A stretch of 6,435 nucleotides of DNA, taken from JAUSNA01 sp964568885 (GTDB taxonomy: Bacteria; Patescibacteriota; Microgenomatia; Levybacterales; GWA1-39-11). Each line of letters begins with the position of its first letter. Positions within the stretch are counted from its first letter, which is position 1. The stretch covers positions 1 through 6,435 of the forward strand of contig CAZMSF010000047.1 in assembly GCA_964568885.1 (NCBI GenBank), written 5' to 3'. Shown here one piece after another: positions 1 through 5,958 of this stretch. Position numbers and translations under genes: made by a program. A model generated the notes under the pieces. That model was given only the letters and a program-made list of their open reading frames with translations. It ran no database searches and had not been told where the DNA came from.

Positions 1-36
1 TTCAGTGAGCTGGATGATAGGTATGGTCAGGACTGA
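1..36 (+). CDS. possible 3' end of a rightward gene cut by the window edge
   Basis: Frame 1 reads FSELDDRYGQD followed by TGA at 34-36. The composition (acidic and polar, no rare residues) is like a protein C-terminus, and the stop lies 13 bases from the convergent end of the HEPN gene. Eleven codons are too few to name a family, and an open stretch this short can arise by chance, so this is only a suggestion that a rightward gene ends here. Confidence 0.25.
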   Translation, partial: FSELDDRYGQD

Positions 37-49
37 ATTTTCAAATCTA

Positions 50-475
50 TCAAGTACAGGCAGTTAACCTTTGAATAATCTTCAGACAAGGAGCCCATAT
101 CTTGTTGAAAACCACCTCTGCGGTTCCCTCGTCATTAACCGGATATAGCAAACCAGCAATCTCAAATGTATTTTCGTAGAAATTTGAATGCAAATATGCA
201 TTCCGATATCCTCTTATTTCGTGTAACACATTTTCTTCCGTTTCATCGATCAAACCACTTTTTCTGGCATTTTTTATTACCGTACATAAGGAATCGTTAA
301 TTCCAGAGCCAGTCTTAAATCTCAAAACCTGCTCCAAAAGCATAAACAAGGAGGCAATCGCGGGGTACCATTTTTCCTCTAAACTACACGAATAAATTTG
401 GGACACAATCCATCCTGTGGCGCGGTCCTTTTTTGCTACATCGGCAACTATTTCTTTTATCCTATTTTCAGCCAT
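50..475 (-). CDS. HEPN-domain protein, possible RNase or toxin-like effector
   Basis: This is a 141-aa, mostly helical soluble protein with no signal peptide or membrane segment. An amphipathic helix (about 38-53, YPAIASLFMLLEQVLRF) with a central Glu48 is followed by a segment ending in R91-N-A-Y-L-H96. That is the Rx4H pattern, with a polar residue after the Arg, that marks catalytic HEPN domains. HEPN proteins are often metal-independent RNases in toxin-antitoxin, abortive-infection and CRISPR-linked systems; activity here is inferred from the motif. No nucleotidyltransferase antitoxin (MNT) is visible beside it. It is transcribed away from the four-gene operon, with 113 bases between their starts. 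The ATG at 475 has no Shine-Dalgarno. A TATAAA at 492-487 would place the transcript start only a few bases upstream, so the mRNA could be nearly leaderless. A non-catalytic HEPN scaffold is the main alternative. Confidence 0.75.
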   Translation of the reverse strand: MAENRIKEIVADVAKKDRATGWIVSQIYSCSLEEKWYPAIASLFMLLEQVLRFKTGSGINDSLCTVIKNARKSGLIDETEENVLHEIRGYRNAYLHSNFYENTFEIAGLLYPVNDEGTAEVVFNKIWAPCLKIIQRLTACT

Positions 476-509
476 AAATTGGGTAATTTATACAAGAACA
501 ATTTCTCAC

Positions 510-530
510 CCTTGACAAGGATTGTCAAGG
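510..530. promoter_or_regulatory. perfect 9-bp inverted repeat on the -35 box (candidate operator)
   Basis: The arms CCTTGACAA (510-518) and TTGTCAAGG (522-530) are exact reverse complements separated by GGA. The left arm contains the -35 hexamer TTGACA of the operon promoter, and the right arm fills the start of the spacer. A protein dimer bound here would compete with RNA polymerase. The site is also between the divergent HEPN gene and the operon, so it could control both. The winged-helix protein or the region-4 protein of the same operon are natural candidates for the binder, but that is inference. There is no T-tract after the repeat, which argues against a terminator. Confidence 0.55.
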
Positions 531-540
531 AGATTATTCT
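512..540 (+). promoter_or_regulatory. sigma-70 type promoter of the four-gene operon
   Basis: A perfect -35 TTGACA (512-517) is followed after 17 bases by TATTCT (535-540), a 4 of 6 match to TATAAT. Transcription would start near 547, giving a leader of about 42 bases before the ATG at 589. The spacer also contains AAGGAG (527-532), but no start codon follows at ribosome-binding distance. The -35 box is embedded in a palindrome. Confidence 0.6.
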
Positions 541-588
541 AATTTCACTGGCGTTACGTATATAACAAGGGTGTAACTTTATTATTAT

Positions 589-831
589 ATGAAAATTGAT
601 GTAAAAAACCCCTCAAACGAAGAGCATCCGCGTGATCGTTTCAAGCGTTTAGCCACCCTAAGAACCAACAATGTCTTAAAGAGACTTAAGGTGCTTGGAA
701 ACTGCTCTAATAGACATATCTATGGATATGAGGAACAGGACGTGGAGAAGATATTTTCCGCTATCGAGAAAGCGGTAAAGGAGACAAAAGCAAAGTTTCA
801 CTTTCCAAAGAAAAAAGACTTCAAGCTTTAA
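589..831 (+). CDS. small basic protein of unknown function, first gene of the operon
   Basis: This 80-aa protein is rich in Lys and Arg and has no membrane segment or signal peptide. I do not recognise a named family. The visible core runs RTNNVLKRLKVLGNCSNRHIYGY (about 25-47), broken here as RTNNVLKRLKVLG then NCSNR then a Tyr-rich turn. A predicted helix follows (about 48-69, EEQDVEKIFSAIEKAVKET), and the tail is a basic KFHFPKKKDFKL. The helix-turn-helix-like alternation and basic charge suit nucleic-acid or protein-protein contact. The ATG at 589 is set by an in-frame TAA at 574-576. No Shine-Dalgarno is near; the closest purine run (567-573) is about 15 bases away. The next gene starts 9 bases after its stop, so it is probably co-translated with the winged-helix and ATPase genes. 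Confidence 0.8.
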   Translation: MKIDVKNPSNEEHPRDRFKRLATLRTNNVLKRLKVLGNCSNRHIYGYEEQDVEKIFSAIEKAVKETKAKFHFPKKKDFKL

Positions 832-840
832 TCATCACAT

Positions 841-1455
841 ATGGCACATGATTCAAACAACCTTTCAAGGGGAGAAAAAATACTGCTTTTCCTGTATGAA
901 TACGGCAACGGAAGGGCAAAAGTTCGCTATGAAGACATTGTTGTAGGTCTTTTTAAGAAATACCCCCATGATTTCCATCTGAAAGGCTACGTGGAATACC
1001 CCGACTCTGGGGATCTTATTCATAAGCCCCTCTACGATTTTAAGAAGAAAGGCTACGTCAACGCAGTGAGCAAAGTTTTTTCACTTACTGAGCGCGGAGT
1101 CGAGTTTGCCGAACAACTGGCAAATAAAGAAAAAACCGTAATAAACGACTCCTCGAAAGACCGTCTTTCTCGAAGCTCGACAATAGAAGTAGATCGCATT
1201 AAAAACTTAGAGGGATTCGGACTGTTTATCAAGGGCAATCAGACTGGGTTTTCAGATAACGATTTCTACAATTATTTGGGCGTAACAGTACGCACTCAAA
1301 AAAACGCTTTCTTAGGAAGAATTGAAACGATGAGTGCGGTTATGGAGGAGTTGGAGAAATATAACAGCGATCCTCTCTACTCAAATATCTTGAAATATCA
1401 TGATTTTTTAATGAATAAAAATCAATCCATTATCAATTATTTTACGAACAACTGA
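841..1455 (+). CDS. winged helix-turn-helix protein with unknown C-terminal domain
   Basis: The protein has 204 aa. Residues about 8-98 read as a winged-helix domain: a first helix (GEKILLFLYEYG, 11-22), a second (YEDIVVGLFKKY, 30-41), a likely recognition helix (LIHKPLYDFKKKGYV, 59-73), a beta wing (74-83) and the closing signature SLTERGVEFAEQLANK (81-96), which resembles the LTxxG segment of MarR/PadR-type proteins. A polar linker (97-115) leads to a C-terminal helical domain (about 120-200) that I do not recognise. It could be the local repressor acting on the palindrome at 510-530, or the DNA-targeting subunit of the complex. Its stop (TGA 1453-1455) is one base from the ATG of the ATPase gene, which implies translational coupling. 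No Shine-Dalgarno is seen before its ATG. Confidence 0.82.
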   Translation: MAHDSNNLSRGEKILLFLYEYGNGRAKVRYEDIVVGLFKKYPHDFHLKGYVEYPDSGDLIHKPLYDFKKKGYVNAVSKVFSLTERGVEFAEQLANKEKTVINDSSKDRLSRSSTIEVDRIKNLEGFGLFIKGNQTGFSDNDFYNYLGVTVRTQKNAFLGRIETMSAVMEELEKYNSDPLYSNILKYHDFLMNKNQSIINYFTNN

Positions 1456-1456
1456 T

Positions 1457-3541
1457 ATGCCAAACCAACCTATACAGATTGATGCTGTTCCGAATAAAAT
1501 CCATGATAATCTTTTGGACATTATCGGGGCTGAATTTAAATTTGACCACGTGAAAGGCATGGCGGAATTGTTGAAAAACTCTGTCGATGCTTATCGAAGA
1601 AACGGTGTGAAACAAGAAGAACAGCACATCGTTTTTCGTTTTACAGACCAAGGAGTGACACGTCCAATCATTGAATGCATCGATTTCAACGGAATGACAG
1701 CGACCGATATCGAGAAAGCTCTTAAAATTTGGGGAGACCCTAATGCGGCAAAACGCGGAAAAAAGGACTTGAAAGTTTATGGCGGCCATGGAAACGGAGG
1801 GAAGTTTTATATGCGTCAAATGTTTGAGGAATCTCGATTCATCACCTATAAAGACGGCCATCTGAACGTTTTTGGTTTCAATGAGGAGAAGAAATATGGC
1901 TTTGCCAAAGGTTTCAATGACAAAAAAATGAAACCTCGTGAAGCGCTTGAATTCGCTGAACTAACAAATATTCCCATGTCGGACGAATTCAAGAAACGCT
2001 TTTTGGTCGGTGAGTTCGGCTTTACCGTTGTCCAGGGTCTCGGGCCTTTTGGAATAAAAACAAAAATTAAAGTGGCAAAAGAAACCGAACGATTCAAAGA
2101 TCACCCGCAATCCAGAAGAATTCTCATGCGGAGTAATGTTTCCGTCATTTATAACGGAAGCTCATGGAACGCGCTACTCCGCCCCGATGAATTGCCACCG
2201 CTTGAAAAATTTGAGGAACCTCGGTTTATCACTATTCCACACGAACTAACCCTTTTGACATCTTCCGGAAAAGTTAAGGTTTCAATGGCAAACGAAAAAT
2301 ACCCTGCAGGAAGATTAATTTTGAAAACTTCTTCCGAGGCACTTGCAAGAGGAAGCAAACTTGGAGAGCTAAATCGTATTGATATTCTTGGAGAGATTGG
2401 GGTAATCGGATCATATCCTCTTCCTGAAATGAGAGTTACTGGATTTCCTCATGCGGCGTTTATCTACGGCGAATTTGGCCCTGCCAGCGAAGGAGATCTT
2501 TCCATTTTGGAAGATCCGCATAACGACTGCGTTTCAAATGATCGTGCAAAACTCGTTGAAAACGATACAACGAGAGCATTACTTGATTGGATTGCTTCGG
2601 AAATAGATAAGCTTGCGGCCGAAATCGCAGCATTAGAACGAGAGAAACAGAAAGCGAGCCAGAAAGAAATCACATCCAAGTTCAATGACGTTTTGAACGA
2701 GTGGAAAAACAAACACATGCATCAAATCATTTCGGCTATTTTTGGCGCATCTGGCGGCGGAAATGGAAGAGAAGGAGATGGTGGCAGCAAAGGCAGCGAG
2801 GTCACTGCTCCACCAAGCGGATTTGATTTCAAATATCCCAAAGCAGAAATAGAAGTGGACACTCCAGAAAAACTGACTCTGAAAGTCACTGTGCCCCAGT
2901 ATCTTCCAATGGGAGCAGGAATTTTCTTGAGTAGTACGAACGAAAAGATTTCACTCCCTTCAGAAAAAGTCGTAGTCAAATCAGATTATCTGAAATCAAC
3001 ACCAGACGGACAGGATGTGGCTTTCATCGATATCGAAGTCGTAGGAACAGAAATAGGAGCCGAGGGCACTGTAATAGCAAAAGCGGGAAAGCTGACGGCC
3101 TCAATCAGAGTCAAGGTGATTGAGAAGAAAGAAAGTAATTCAGGAAAATCGTTTCCTCGGGTTCTTCTTTCAGGACAAGCCGACCCACTGGGTCTTGCGC
3201 CAGACGGAATTCTCATACTGGGCGAGCGAGACCCAGTTGTATACCAGAGACCTCAAGATGTTTCTGCCAACATATACTGGATCAATACGCAAAGCCCAAT
3301 GGCTTCAAAAATTTACGACAAGTTCACATTTGATTCCATTCAGTGGCGCAACTTCCTATTCGAGAGATATATCGATATCTTTGTTAAAGAAGCTGTACAC
3401 GAACTCTGGAGAAAAGATTTCGAGAACTTCAATGCCGATGCAGTCGACCAAAAAATCTCAGAAGTGGTCAGGCAAGTTCATCAGAGCGCAAAGGATGATC
3501 TCGATCAATTTCTCTTCGAGGAGAACTACTCAAGCAGATAA
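1457..3541 (+). CDS. GHKL (MORC/MutL/Hsp90-like) ATPase with C-terminal extension
   Basis: A 694-aa soluble ATPase and the central gene of the operon. The GHKL fold is shown by an N-box AELLKNSVDAY (36-46; Glu37, Asn41 for Mg/ATP, Asp44), a G1-like box CIDFNGMT (74-81) and a glycine-rich lid GGHGNGGK (109-116). Residues about 220-340 probably form the S5-fold transducer that follows the ATPase in MutL and MORC. A charged coiled coil (about 372-425) leads to a flexible Gly-rich linker (430-447). A beta-rich domain (about 455-557) with alternating strands looks immunoglobulin-like. The last domain (about 570-694) has a GLAPDGILILGERDPV segment and a helical end with WRNFLFERY. GHKL ATPases of this sort clamp by ATP-driven dimerisation and occur in methyltransferase-linked loci. 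The G1 box departs from the usual DxGxG. The start follows the previous stop by one base. Whether it hydrolyses ATP, and what the extension binds, are unknown. Confidence 0.93.
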   Translation: MPNQPIQIDAVPNKIHDNLLDIIGAEFKFDHVKGMAELLKNSVDAYRRNGVKQEEQHIVFRFTDQGVTRPIIECIDFNGMTATDIEKALKIWGDPNAAKRGKKDLKVYGGHGNGGKFYMRQMFEESRFITYKDGHLNVFGFNEEKKYGFAKGFNDKKMKPREALEFAELTNIPMSDEFKKRFLVGEFGFTVVQGLGPFGIKTKIKVAKETERFKDHPQSRRILMRSNVSVIYNGSSWNALLRPDELPPLEKFEEPRFITIPHELTLLTSSGKVKVSMANEKYPAGRLILKTSSEALARGSKLGELNRIDILGEIGVIGSYPLPEMRVTGFPHAAFIYGEFGPASEGDLSILEDPHNDCVSNDRAKLVENDTTRALLDWIASEIDKLAAEIAALEREKQKASQKEITSKFNDVLNEWKNKHMHQIISAIFGASGGGNGREGDGGSKGSEVTAPPSGFDFKYPKAEIEVDTPEKLTLKVTVPQYLPMGAGIFLSSTNEKISLPSEKVVVKSDYLKSTPDGQDVAFIDIEVVGTEIGAEGTVIAKAGKLTASIRVKVIEKKESNSGKSFPRVLLSGQADPLGLAPDGILILGERDPVVYQRPQDVSANIYWINTQSPMASKIYDKFTFDSIQWRNFLFERYIDIFVKEAVHELWRKDFENFNADAVDQKISEVVRQVHQSAKDDLDQFLFEENYSSR

Positions 3542-3546
3542 ATACC

Positions 3547-4437
3547 ATGATTTCGGCGAAAAGCACAATTGAGCCGGATAACCAAAAAGAACCGAGAGGT
3601 ACTGGTTATAAAGAAATCAGTGAGCGCGACTCGCAGATTTTTGAATTGTTTCGACAAGGGATGACACTCCAAGAAGTCGGAAATGAATTCAAACTCTCGA
3701 GAGAAAGAGTGCGCCAAATTGTTAACTCTACAATTCAGCGGTTAACAAAGAACGAGTCTATCACAAAAGGAATCGAGATCGACAAAGATGTATTTGTCGA
3801 AGATATATCAAGAAGGAGAGAAAAGATCAAAGAATCAAAAAAACTCACAGCAAAGCCGTTGGCCAAACCGAAAGAAAAAAGGTGGAGCATGTACTATGCT
3901 GCGTGTCGCAAATGCGGGACAACAACTATACCGCACGTAAGAAAAGGTCTCTGTGAAGAATGCCTTGGCATCTTTAGGGATAAGAGAAGGGAAGAAATAA
4001 TAGGCAAGCATAGTTTCAAATGCGATGCGTGCGGGAAAAGTAGAGCTGACGCCAAATATGAGTTCAAGAGAGATTTATATATTACGAAGCAGAAGGATGT
4101 TCTTTGTCGGGGCTGCTATAGAAACAAAATGGGGAAACTACTCGGTGGCCACAGATTGTATGAATGGAGTCGCACCTATCCGAAATGCAAGTCTTGCGGC
4201 ACTACCACAATTCCCCATGTGAAAAGAGGGCTTTGTGAAAACTGCAGCAGCTTCTTATCCGACCGACAAAGAGAAAAAATCATTGCTGATCATGGAAGCA
4301 AATGCGACAGATGTCAGACAGGAAGAGAGGAGGCAAAGAGATATCAAGGCAGAGACCTGTATGTAACAACAAACAACAACGTTTATTGCAAAAATTGTTT
4401 TCAGGGGACTGCGCGATCTCGATTCATAAAAAAATAG
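3547..4437 (+). CDS. sigma-70 region-4 helix-turn-helix fused to duplicated double zinc ribbons
   Basis: The protein has 296 aa. Residues 24-66 match sigma-70 region 4, with the helix-turn-helix TLQEVGNEFKLSRERVRQI (40-58); SRERVRQI is the hallmark of region 4.2, which reads the -35 element. Sigma region 2 is absent, so it cannot melt a promoter as a full sigma factor would. A basic linker (88-112) joins two modules of about 80 aa. Each has a short zinc ribbon (CxxC-x12-CxxC: Cys120/123/136/139 and 214/217/230/233) and a longer one (CxxC-x24-CxxC: Cys159/162/187/190 and 253/256/281/284). Four zinc sites are therefore expected. The likely role is DNA recognition or RNA polymerase contact within the system; a transcription regulator is the alternative. 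Last gene of the operon, starting 5 bases after the ATPase stop. Its TAG stop lies inside the terminator hairpin. Confidence 0.92.
   Translation: MISAKSTIEPDNQKEPRGTGYKEISERDSQIFELFRQGMTLQEVGNEFKLSRERVRQIVNSTIQRLTKNESITKGIEIDKDVFVEDISRRREKIKESKKLTAKPLAKPKEKRWSMYYAACRKCGTTTIPHVRKGLCEECLGIFRDKRREEIIGKHSFKCDACGKSRADAKYEFKRDLYITKQKDVLCRGCYRNKMGKLLGGHRLYEWSRTYPKCKSCGTTTIPHVKRGLCENCSSFLSDRQREKIIADHGSKCDRCQTGREEAKRYQGRDLYVTTNNNVYCKNCFQGTARSRFIKK
3883..4404 (+). repeat. in-gene duplication: two zinc-ribbon modules spaced exactly 94 codons
   Basis: Unit 1 spans 3883-4122 (residues 113-192) and unit 2 spans 4165-4404 (residues 207-286). All eight cysteines of unit 1 recur exactly 94 residues later, and both units share GTTTIPHV and RDLY segments. 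About half the aligned residues are identical by hand count. Synonymous sites differ widely, so the duplication is old and has been kept at protein level rather than being a recent copy. Confidence 0.9.
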
Positions 4438-4457
4438 AGCCGAATGCTCTATTTTTT
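4429..4457. terminator. bidirectional rho-independent terminator between convergent genes
   Basis: A perfect 12-bp stem runs from AAAAAATAGAGC (4429-4440) through a CGAAT loop (4441-4445) to GCTCTATTTTTT (4446-4457). The T-run in one direction is the A-run in the other, so it works both ways. It ends the four-gene operon and the methyltransferase gene. Both TAG stop codons (4435-4437 rightward; 4451-4449 leftward) lie within the stem. Confidence 0.87.
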
Positions 4458-5423
4458 CTTTGTAGAATTGTTGTTGAGATAAGACTTCAGCGCTCTAGCC
4501 ATCTCTTTTGCAACAGGAACAGAAACAGCGTTTCCGAATTGTATGTAAGCTTGAGTGGAAGAAACGGGAATTTTAAATGTATCTGGAAAGCCCTGCAAGC
4601 GAGCACATTCTCGCTCTGTCAGCTTCCTTACCCCCCATTTATTTATCGAAACCGGTTTATCTTGAATCAGATTTCTTTCTCGCCCCATGTTGCCGCAAAC
4701 AATGGTATTGGAAACACCTTTCGGATTCAGTATCTCACAACCGAAACCGCTTCCTTTTTCCGCATGACGTTTTTTATGTGCCATAAGGCCGCTGTAATAC
4801 TTTTGTGATAAATAGTATTTTTCACCAACGTTCCTTTCAAGAATTTCTTTGATACTTTTTTTCCCGGGCAAACGAGATTTTTTCGGAAACTGGAACTCTT
4901 TTCTCCGATTCTTTACTCCAACAATATACACGCGTTCTCTGTGCTGCGGGGCTCCAAAATTCTGCGTATCCAAAATCTGTTCGTATACCATGTAACCGTC
5001 TCCCGCATTCTCTAGAGCAGACTTGATAATTTTATAAGTTTCTCCTTTGTTGTGCTTCAGTAAGTTTTTTACATTTTCAAGCACAAAAACACGAGGTTTC
5101 CGAACATTTAAAATTTTCACGACTTCATTAAAAAGTTGTCCTCTGGAATCTTTGAGTCCGTCTCTTTTGCCTATCATCGAAAAAGGTTGACATGGAAAAC
5201 CAGCCAAAAGAACGTCGAATTTGGGCAACGTCTTTGGGTCCACTTCCCGGATATCACGCTCATCTATCTCGCCGAAATTAGCCCTGTAGGTCTGGCAGGC
5301 ATAGGGATCCACATCATTGGAATACACAATATCGAAACCCATTTGCTCAAAGCCGAGCCTCATTCCTCCTATTCCGGCAAAAAGATCAATCGCTTTGAAT
5401 TTTTTGCTATCTTTTTTAACCAT
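4449..5423 (-). CDS. DNA (cytosine-5-)-methyltransferase
   Basis: A 324-aa enzyme that transfers a methyl group from S-adenosylmethionine to C5 of cytosine in DNA. Motifs occur in the canonical order: motif I IDLFAGIGGMRLG (12-24, cofactor), motif IV GFPCQPFS with catalytic Cys78, motif VI ENV (116-118), motif VIII QHRERVYIVG (160-169), motif IX KLTERECARLQGFP (267-280) and motif X QFGNAVSVPVA (295-305). The target-recognition region between VIII and IX (about 185-262) includes HKKRHAEKGSGFG, recalling the Dcm-type HxxRGNGFGY segment. The recognised sequence cannot be read from this. The open frame extends to an ATG at 5495, but I chose 5423: motif I then lies near the N-terminus as usual, and an extended -10 sits just upstream. 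It is divergent from vsr and convergent with the operon. Confidence 0.97.
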   Translation of the reverse strand: MVKKDSKKFKAIDLFAGIGGMRLGFEQMGFDIVYSNDVDPYACQTYRANFGEIDERDIREVDPKTLPKFDVLLAGFPCQPFSMIGKRDGLKDSRGQLFNEVVKILNVRKPRVFVLENVKNLLKHNKGETYKIIKSALENAGDGYMVYEQILDTQNFGAPQHRERVYIVGVKNRRKEFQFPKKSRLPGKKSIKEILERNVGEKYYLSQKYYSGLMAHKKRHAEKGSGFGCEILNPKGVSNTIVCGNMGRERNLIQDKPVSINKWGVRKLTERECARLQGFPDTFKIPVSSTQAYIQFGNAVSVPVAKEMARALKSYLNNNSTKKK

Positions 5424-5442
5424 TTTGTTCCGTAATAAAATC

Positions 5443-5451
5443 ATTATATCA
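5443..5451 (-). promoter_or_regulatory. extended -10 promoter of the methyltransferase gene
   Basis: Reading leftward, TGATATAATG contains TGn (5451-5449) followed by a perfect TATAAT (5448-5443). An extended -10 needs no strong -35, and none is clear (TTAATT at 17-bp spacing). Transcription would start near 5436, about 12 bases before the chosen ATG at 5423, which also argues against the upstream start at 5495. A TATTAT at 5454-5459 on the other strand could be the -10 of vsr, so the divergent promoters would overlap. Confidence 0.5.
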
Positions 5452-5497
5452 TTTATTATCCACAAAATTAAGTGATTTTTTGTTTTCAGAACCATAT

Positions 5498-5905
5498 ATG
5501 GACTTGTTTTCGAAGAAAAAAAGAAGTGAAATCATGTCGAAAGTTCGCGGAAAAGAAACTGCGATTGAGATTAAGGTAAGAAAGTTTATTTGGAAGAAAG
5601 GATACAGGTTCAGAAAAAACTGTACATCGTATTTTGGTAAACCCGATATCCTCTTGAAGAAGCACGAGACAGTGATTTTTATTGATTCCTGTTTTTGGCA
5701 TGGTTGCAGCAAACACTGCCATATGCCCTCAACGAGAAAAAAGTTTTGGGTTCAAAAAATCGAAAGAAACAAAACTCGGGACAAGGAAGTCAATCATCAT
5801 TACAAGAAAATAAAATGGCACGTGATTCGGATCTGGGAGCATGACTTAAAAAAAGATTTCGAAGGCACTCTGGAAAAGAAACTTTCTACAATCAAAAAAA
5901 TATGA
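5498..5905 (+). CDS. vsr: very short patch repair (Vsr) type endonuclease
   Basis: A 135-aa protein of normal Vsr length. Vsr nicks DNA 5' of the T in T:G mismatches that arise when 5-methylcytosine deaminates, starting repair. The family N-terminus MDLFSKKKRSEIMSKVRGKET is present (split: MDLFSKKKRSEIM then SKVRGKET). The catalytic core has Asp50 in GKPDILL, IDSCFWHGC with Asp63, Cys65, Trp67, His68 and Cys70, then FWVQKIERNKTRD (83-95) and RIWEHDL (111-117). Cys65, Cys70, His73 and Cys74 probably hold the structural zinc, as in E. coli Vsr. Ser64 replaces the Gly usual before CFWH. A TTG at 5480 would add six residues, but the ATG at 5498 fits the family start. It pairs with the divergent methyltransferase. 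Its TGA stop overlaps a small ATG (ATGA, 5902-5905). Confidence 0.93.
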   Translation: MDLFSKKKRSEIMSKVRGKETAIEIKVRKFIWKKGYRFRKNCTSYFGKPDILLKKHETVIFIDSCFWHGCSKHCHMPSTRKKFWVQKIERNKTRDKEVNHHYKKIKWHVIRIWEHDLKKDFEGTLEKKLSTIKKI

Positions 5906-5958
5906 GCAAACTTACGAAGAGACTTCAAGTAAAGCCCTTTTTCGCTTAGAAGATATTT
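5902..5958 (+). repeat. imperfect direct repeat, copy A (ATGAGCAAAC...GTAAAGCC-T5)
   Basis: Copy A shares ATGAGCAAAC, then GTAAAGCC followed by TTTTT, then ATATTT with copy B at 6157-6210. The three blocks are in the same order and at nearly the same spacing. The hairpin seen in copy B is degraded here (GACTT against AAAGCC). Confidence 0.45.

Noticed and set aside
1..37. Inverted repeat TTCAGT (1-6) / ACTGAA (32-37)
   Set aside because: Six-base arms with a 25-base loop and no clear T-tract are too weak to call a terminator.
527..532. AAGGAG as a ribosome binding site for the first operon gene
   Set aside because: It is 56 bases upstream of the ATG, with an in-frame stop at 574-576 and no start codon at suitable spacing. 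It falls in the promoter spacer.
3120..3572. 150-aa rightward open frame overlapping the end of the ATPase gene
   Set aside because: It lies in another frame over the ATPase C-terminus, and its composition is unlike a protein. The ATPase frame continues cleanly to its own stop.
4302..4808. 168-aa rightward open frame across the convergent junction
   Set aside because: It runs over the end of the zinc-ribbon gene, through the terminator hairpin and antisense to methyltransferase motifs, so it is a shadow.
5424..5495. 24-residue N-terminal extension of the methyltransferase
   Set aside because: It would place the TATAAT promoter inside the gene, reads as low-quality hydrophobic sequence, and moves motif I away from its usual place near the N-terminus.
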